DNA from: Spirochaetes bacterium RBG_16_67_19
GTDB taxonomy: Bacteria > Spirochaetota > Spirochaetia > SZUA-6 > DRHE01
DNA length: 8,129 nucleotides
Assembly (NCBI GenBank): GCA_001829505.1
Contig: MIBK01000184.1
Location: 160 to 8,288 of the forward strand
Direction: 5' to 3'
Positions 5,870-8,129 of this stretch are shown here, piece after piece (within the stretch, counting starts at the first letter, position 1; the number at the start of each line of letters is the position of its first letter). Made by a program: the position numbers and the translations under genes. Under the pieces are notes generated by a model. That model saw only the letters and a program-made list of their open reading frames with translations, did no database searches and was not told where the DNA came from.

Positions 5870-6856
5870 TCAGCGCGGCTCCAGCTCCGACAGCGTGGCC
5901 GGCATCTCGTGCTTGGTGTTCACCATCTGCGGCCCGGTCACCAGGTCGAAGCAGGTCACCACCAGCTTGCCCTGCCAGATGATCGGCTCGCCGGGCTGGT
6001 CCAGTTCCCCGTGCAGCCCGTCCGTGTCCGGGCTCTGGGCGATGCGGCTCACCTTGCCGCCGGGGCTCACCTTGGCTACCGCGTTGGCGCAGAAATCGGC
6101 GATGTACAGGTTGCCTTCCCCGTCGATGATCATCCCGTCGGTGCTCTTCAATTGGCTCTGGTCCTGGGCCCAGACCTTGTTCTCCTTCACCGACCCGTCA
6201 TCGTGGAAGCGGATCCTGTACACCGCCCCGTCCCCGAAGTTGCCCACGTACAGGTTGCCCTGCTTGTCGAACTCGATGCCGTCCACCCCGTACTGGATGT
6301 CCTTGTTGTGGGTCAGGAAGGTGGCCAGGATGTGCCGGTCCTCCAGGGTGTTGGTCACCCGGATCCCCTCCTCCTCCAGGCCGAAGCGGTACACGCAGCT
6401 CACCAAAAGGCCCGAGGGATCCTTCACCCGGGAGAGCATGCTGTGCGTGAAGTAGAGGTGGTTGCGGTGCACCCGGATGCCGTTGGGGTGCTCCAGGCCG
6501 GAGACCACCACCGTGGTCTTCACCACCTGGTCCTCGCGGATGCGCAGGCGCAGGATGCGGCCCTTGAACACCAGCTCCGGGGCCCCCGACCAGCCCTGGT
6601 TGTCGCAGAGGTACAGGTCCCCGTCCGGCCCGAAGGCGATGCCCATGGGGAAGGCGTGCCCGGTTTCCTCGCTCACCGGCACGTCCACCCACTTGCGGAT
6701 GCGGCGGTCCGGGTCGATCTTCAGCAGGCAGCCGGGCAGGGAGGGATCGGCGTAGTTGGGGCAGGCCAGGATGAGATTTCCCTGATCGTCGATGGCCATG
6801 CCGTCGGGAGTTGCCACGTAATCTGGCAGCTTGGCGAAAAGCCTGGGTTTCTGCAT
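5870..6856 (-). CDS. SMP-30/gluconolactonase-like beta-propeller protein
   Basis: 328 residues with no signal peptide, so probably cytoplasmic. The family is a six-bladed beta-propeller of metal-dependent lactonases that open sugar lactones. Repeated blade motifs of the form DG-(M/I)-x-x-D-x-x-GNL are plain: TPDGMAIDDQGNLILA (16-31), MGIAFGPDGDLYLC (71-84), VDGIEFDKQGNLYVG (191-205) and TDGMIIDGEGNLYIA (239-253). N125 in HPNGI and D240 in TDGM match positions of the Asn and Asp metal ligands of SMP-30. The N-terminal Glu ligand of the family (in a GESP/GEGP-type motif) is not evident, so lactonase activity is not assured. The only usable start is the ATG at 6856; AAGGAGG at 6868-6874 sits 11 bases upstream, slightly far. 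It follows the permease gene after 77 bases that hold a terminator-like hairpin. A sugar lactone made by the Gfo/Idh or another dehydrogenase would be a sensible substrate (inference). Confidence 0.82.
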   Translation of the reverse strand: MQKPRLFAKLPDYVATPDGMAIDDQGNLILACPNYADPSLPGCLLKIDPDRRIRKWVDVPVSEETGHAFPMGIAFGPDGDLYLCDNQGWSGAPELVFKGRILRLRIREDQVVKTTVVVSGLEHPNGIRVHRNHLYFTHSMLSRVKDPSGLLVSCVYRFGLEEEGIRVTNTLEDRHILATFLTHNKDIQYGVDGIEFDKQGNLYVGNFGDGAVYRIRFHDDGSVKENKVWAQDQSQLKSTDGMIIDGEGNLYIADFCANAVAKVSPGGKVSRIAQSPDTDGLHGELDQPGEPIIWQGKLVVTCFDLVTGPQMVNTKHEMPATLSELEPR

Positions 6857-6867
6857 GAACGTCGTCG

Positions 6868-6874
6868 CCTCCTT
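6868..6874 (-). promoter_or_regulatory. ribosome binding site of the SMP-30-like gene, long spacer
   Basis: A full AAGGAGG on the minus strand lies 11 bases from the ATG at 6856, longer than the usual 5-9. No ATG, GTG or TTG occurs in frame between them, so the start stands. Confidence 0.6.
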
Positions 6875-6881
6875 GGTGTCG

Positions 6882-6917
6882 CAAAACCGCCGGCGCGCGG
6901 CTGGACCGCGGGCCGGC
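6882..6917 (-). terminator. terminator-like stem-loop between permease and SMP-30-like genes
   Basis: Arms 6889-6900 (gccggcgcgcgg) and 6906-6917 (ccgcgggccggc) pair over 12 positions with one G-G mismatch (6895/6911) and a 5-base loop, CTGGA on the plus strand and TCCAG on the transcribed strand. Read on the minus strand, the stem is followed by GGTTTTG, a short T-run. It starts 16 bases after the permease stop. It could be a partial intrinsic terminator that lowers expression of the distal genes, or a 3'-end-stabilising stem. Only about 25 bases separate it from the next ATG, too few for a new promoter, so downstream genes must rely on readthrough or RNA processing (inference). Confidence 0.55.
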
Positions 6918-6933
6918 GACGCGGCTGCTGCAG

Positions 6934-7875
6934 CTATTTAATGATCGCCACTTTCTTTCGATCGAAGGTGACGGCCACCGCGATGATGATCAGCACCCCG
7001 AGGAAGACCTGCTGGGCGTACACATCGATCCCGACCACGGTCAGACCGTTGTTGATCACGCCCATGATCAGGGCGCCCACCAGGGTGTTCACCACCCCGC
7101 CGGAGCCCCCGGTCATGGCAGTGCCCCCGACCACCACCACGGCGATGGAGTTGAGCACGTACACCGCCCCGATGGTCGGGTATCCCGAATACAGGGTGGA
7201 GGAGAGGATGATCCCGGCCACGGCGGCGCCGAAACCGGAAAAGGCGAAGGCCAGGGTGCGGGCCCGGTCGATGGGCAGCCCCGAGAGATAGGACATGCGC
7301 TCGTTGGCCCCCATGTACAGGATGGTCCTGCCCAGCGCGGTGTAGCGCTGCATCAGGTAGAACACCAGGAACACCGCCACGGCGATGAGCCAGACGGCCT
7401 GCACCGGCCCCAGCTTTCCGTTGACCAGCTCCAGGATCCCGTAGGCGGTGTCCGGAGCCGAGAGCGGCTGGGCGGACAGCAGGTAGGCCACGCTCACCAG
7501 CACCCCCTGCATCCCCAGGGTGGCGATAAAAGAGGGTATGCGCAGCCGGGAGACGATCAGGCCGTTCAAGAAACCGGCCGCCGTGCCGATGGCCAGCACC
7601 ACCAGGTAGGACCAGGCGCCCAGCGGGCCCAGGGTCATCATGAAGACCACGGACACCAGGGACATGATGCTGCCCACCGAAAGGTCGATGCCGCCGGTGA
7701 GGATGACGCACACCTGGCCCAGGCCCACGGCCAGCAGGATGGCCACGGAGTTGAGGATGGTCACGGCGTTGTACAGCGAAAGGAAGCTGGGGTCGCCGAT
7801 GGTGAATCCGGCCACCAGGGCGAGGAACATGGCCAGGGAAATGTGGATCGGTTGAATACGCCAGGCCGCTCTCAT
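6934..7875 (-). CDS. sugar ABC transporter permease, RbsC-like (CUT2 family)
   Basis: 313 residues, typical for RbsC/AraH/XylH-type permeases that form the inner-membrane channel of ribose-class sugar importers. Hydrophobic segments occur at about 12-28, 40-60, 66-82, 88-108, 115-135, 158-176, 207-228, 238-252, 260-280 and 288-304. Family landmarks are LTGGIDLSVGSI at 59-70, LRIPSFIATLG at 111-121, a cytoplasmic ATPase-contact loop ALGRTILYMGANE at 180-192, and GGTAMTGGSGG at 250-260. It starts 10 bases after the ATPase stop. The only Shine-Dalgarno candidate is a G-run 5 bases upstream, so translation may be coupled to the ATPase. A cytoplasmic, Lys-rich C-terminus (DRKKVAIIK) fits the positive-inside rule. 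Only one permease is seen, consistent with a homodimer. No binding-protein gene lies in the window, and the sugar cannot be predicted. Confidence 0.93.
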   Translation of the reverse strand: MRAAWRIQPIHISLAMFLALVAGFTIGDPSFLSLYNAVTILNSVAILLAVGLGQVCVILTGGIDLSVGSIMSLVSVVFMMTLGPLGAWSYLVVLAIGTAAGFLNGLIVSRLRIPSFIATLGMQGVLVSVAYLLSAQPLSAPDTAYGILELVNGKLGPVQAVWLIAVAVFLVFYLMQRYTALGRTILYMGANERMSYLSGLPIDRARTLAFAFSGFGAAVAGIILSSTLYSGYPTIGAVYVLNSIAVVVVGGTAMTGGSGGVVNTLVGALIMGVINNGLTVVGIDVYAQQVFLGVLIIIAVAVTFDRKKVAIIK

Positions 7876-7885
7876 CGCCGCCCCC

Positions 7886-8128
7886 CTACACGATATCGCC
7901 GATCACGTCCAGCGGGGAGGGCTTGGCTCCCCGGGGGCAGGCCAGGTCGCGCACGATCCTGCCGTCCTTCATGATCACCAGGCGGTGGGCCAGGCCGATG
8001 TCCTCCTCCAGGGTGTCGCACATGATCAGCAGGCTGATGCCGGAGGCGGCCAGCTCGCGGATGCGCCTGTAGATCTCATCCTTGGCGCCCACGTCGATGC
8101 CGCGGGTGGGATGGTCCAGGATCAGCAC
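7886..8128 (-). CDS. sugar ABC transporter ATP-binding protein, C-terminal 80 residues (RbsA-like, partial)
   Basis: The frame is open at the right window edge, so only the C-terminus is present; the first visible codon (GTG at 8128) is Val, not a start. The visible part begins in Walker B, LILD followed by HPTRGIDVGAK, which is the distinctive D-loop region of the C-terminal nucleotide-binding domain of RbsA/MglA-type double ATPases. Then come LIMCDTLEED, where the switch region would be, and AHRLVIMKDGRIV, typical of the family. The catalytic Glu after the Walker B Asp is His here (DHP instead of DEP), and the switch region lacks a His. This suggests that the C-terminal ATP site hydrolyses poorly or not at all. 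In ribose-class transporters the two sites are often asymmetric. The downstream permease starts 10 bases after this stop, so the pair is surely one operon. Confidence 0.88.
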   Translation of the reverse strand: MLILDHPTRGIDVGAKDEIYRRIRELAASGISLLIMCDTLEEDIGLAHRLVIMKDGRIVRDLACPRGAKPSPLDVIGDIV

Positions 8129-8129
8129 G

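Noticed and set aside
5816..7291. 491-codon open frame on the plus strand opposite the SMP-30-like and permease genes
   Set aside because: Composition-driven shadow spanning two well-supported minus-strand genes, with a His/Val/Leu-rich first part and a Thr/Pro-rich end.

Overview
This is a strongly GC-rich bacterial window with G/C-heavy third codon positions and good Shine-Dalgarno sites (GGAGG, GAGGAG, AAGGAGG). Nothing in it fixes the phylum. Nine protein genes fill it almost completely. Seven are whole, and the first and last run off the window edges. I see no rRNA, tRNA, CRISPR array, insertion sequence or phage gene. The content is that of a carbohydrate-catabolism locus.

Left half, plus strand (1-3695): a tight four-gene operon. 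It encodes a (alpha/alpha)6-barrel glycosidase resembling GH88 unsaturated glucuronyl hydrolases (5' end missing), a small cupin, a Gfo/Idh/MocA-type NAD(P)-dependent sugar oxidoreductase, and a short-chain dehydrogenase of the FabG-like type. The first two junctions are 4-base ATGA overlaps. The third is either a TTGA overlap or a 2-base gap. The operon starts upstream of the window.

Right half, minus strand (8129 down to 3698): transcribed in the order sugar ABC-transporter ATPase (only the C-terminal 81 codons, stop included), RbsC-like permease, SMP-30/gluconolactonase-like beta-propeller, iron-containing alcohol dehydrogenase (BDH/YqhD type), DeoR-family repressor. The two operons converge, with only 2 bases between their stop codons.

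Working model (inference): the CUT2-type importer brings in a sugar or small glycoside. The GH88-like enzyme releases a (possibly unsaturated) uronic acid or related sugar. The cupin, Gfo/Idh, SDR, lactonase-like and alcohol dehydrogenase proteins interconvert and oxidise or reduce the product. The DeoR repressor senses a phosphorylated intermediate. The substrate cannot be read from the sequence. No sugar kinase, aldolase or periplasmic binding protein lies in the window.

The most unusual points are a terminator-like hairpin inside the right operon between permease and lactonase-like genes, a Walker B Glu-to-His change in the C-terminal nucleotide-binding domain of the ABC ATPase, a palindrome in the leader of the DeoR gene, and non-canonical cofactor or metal motifs in the Gfo/Idh, cupin and SMP-30-like proteins. 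I see no clear evidence of a wholly new system.
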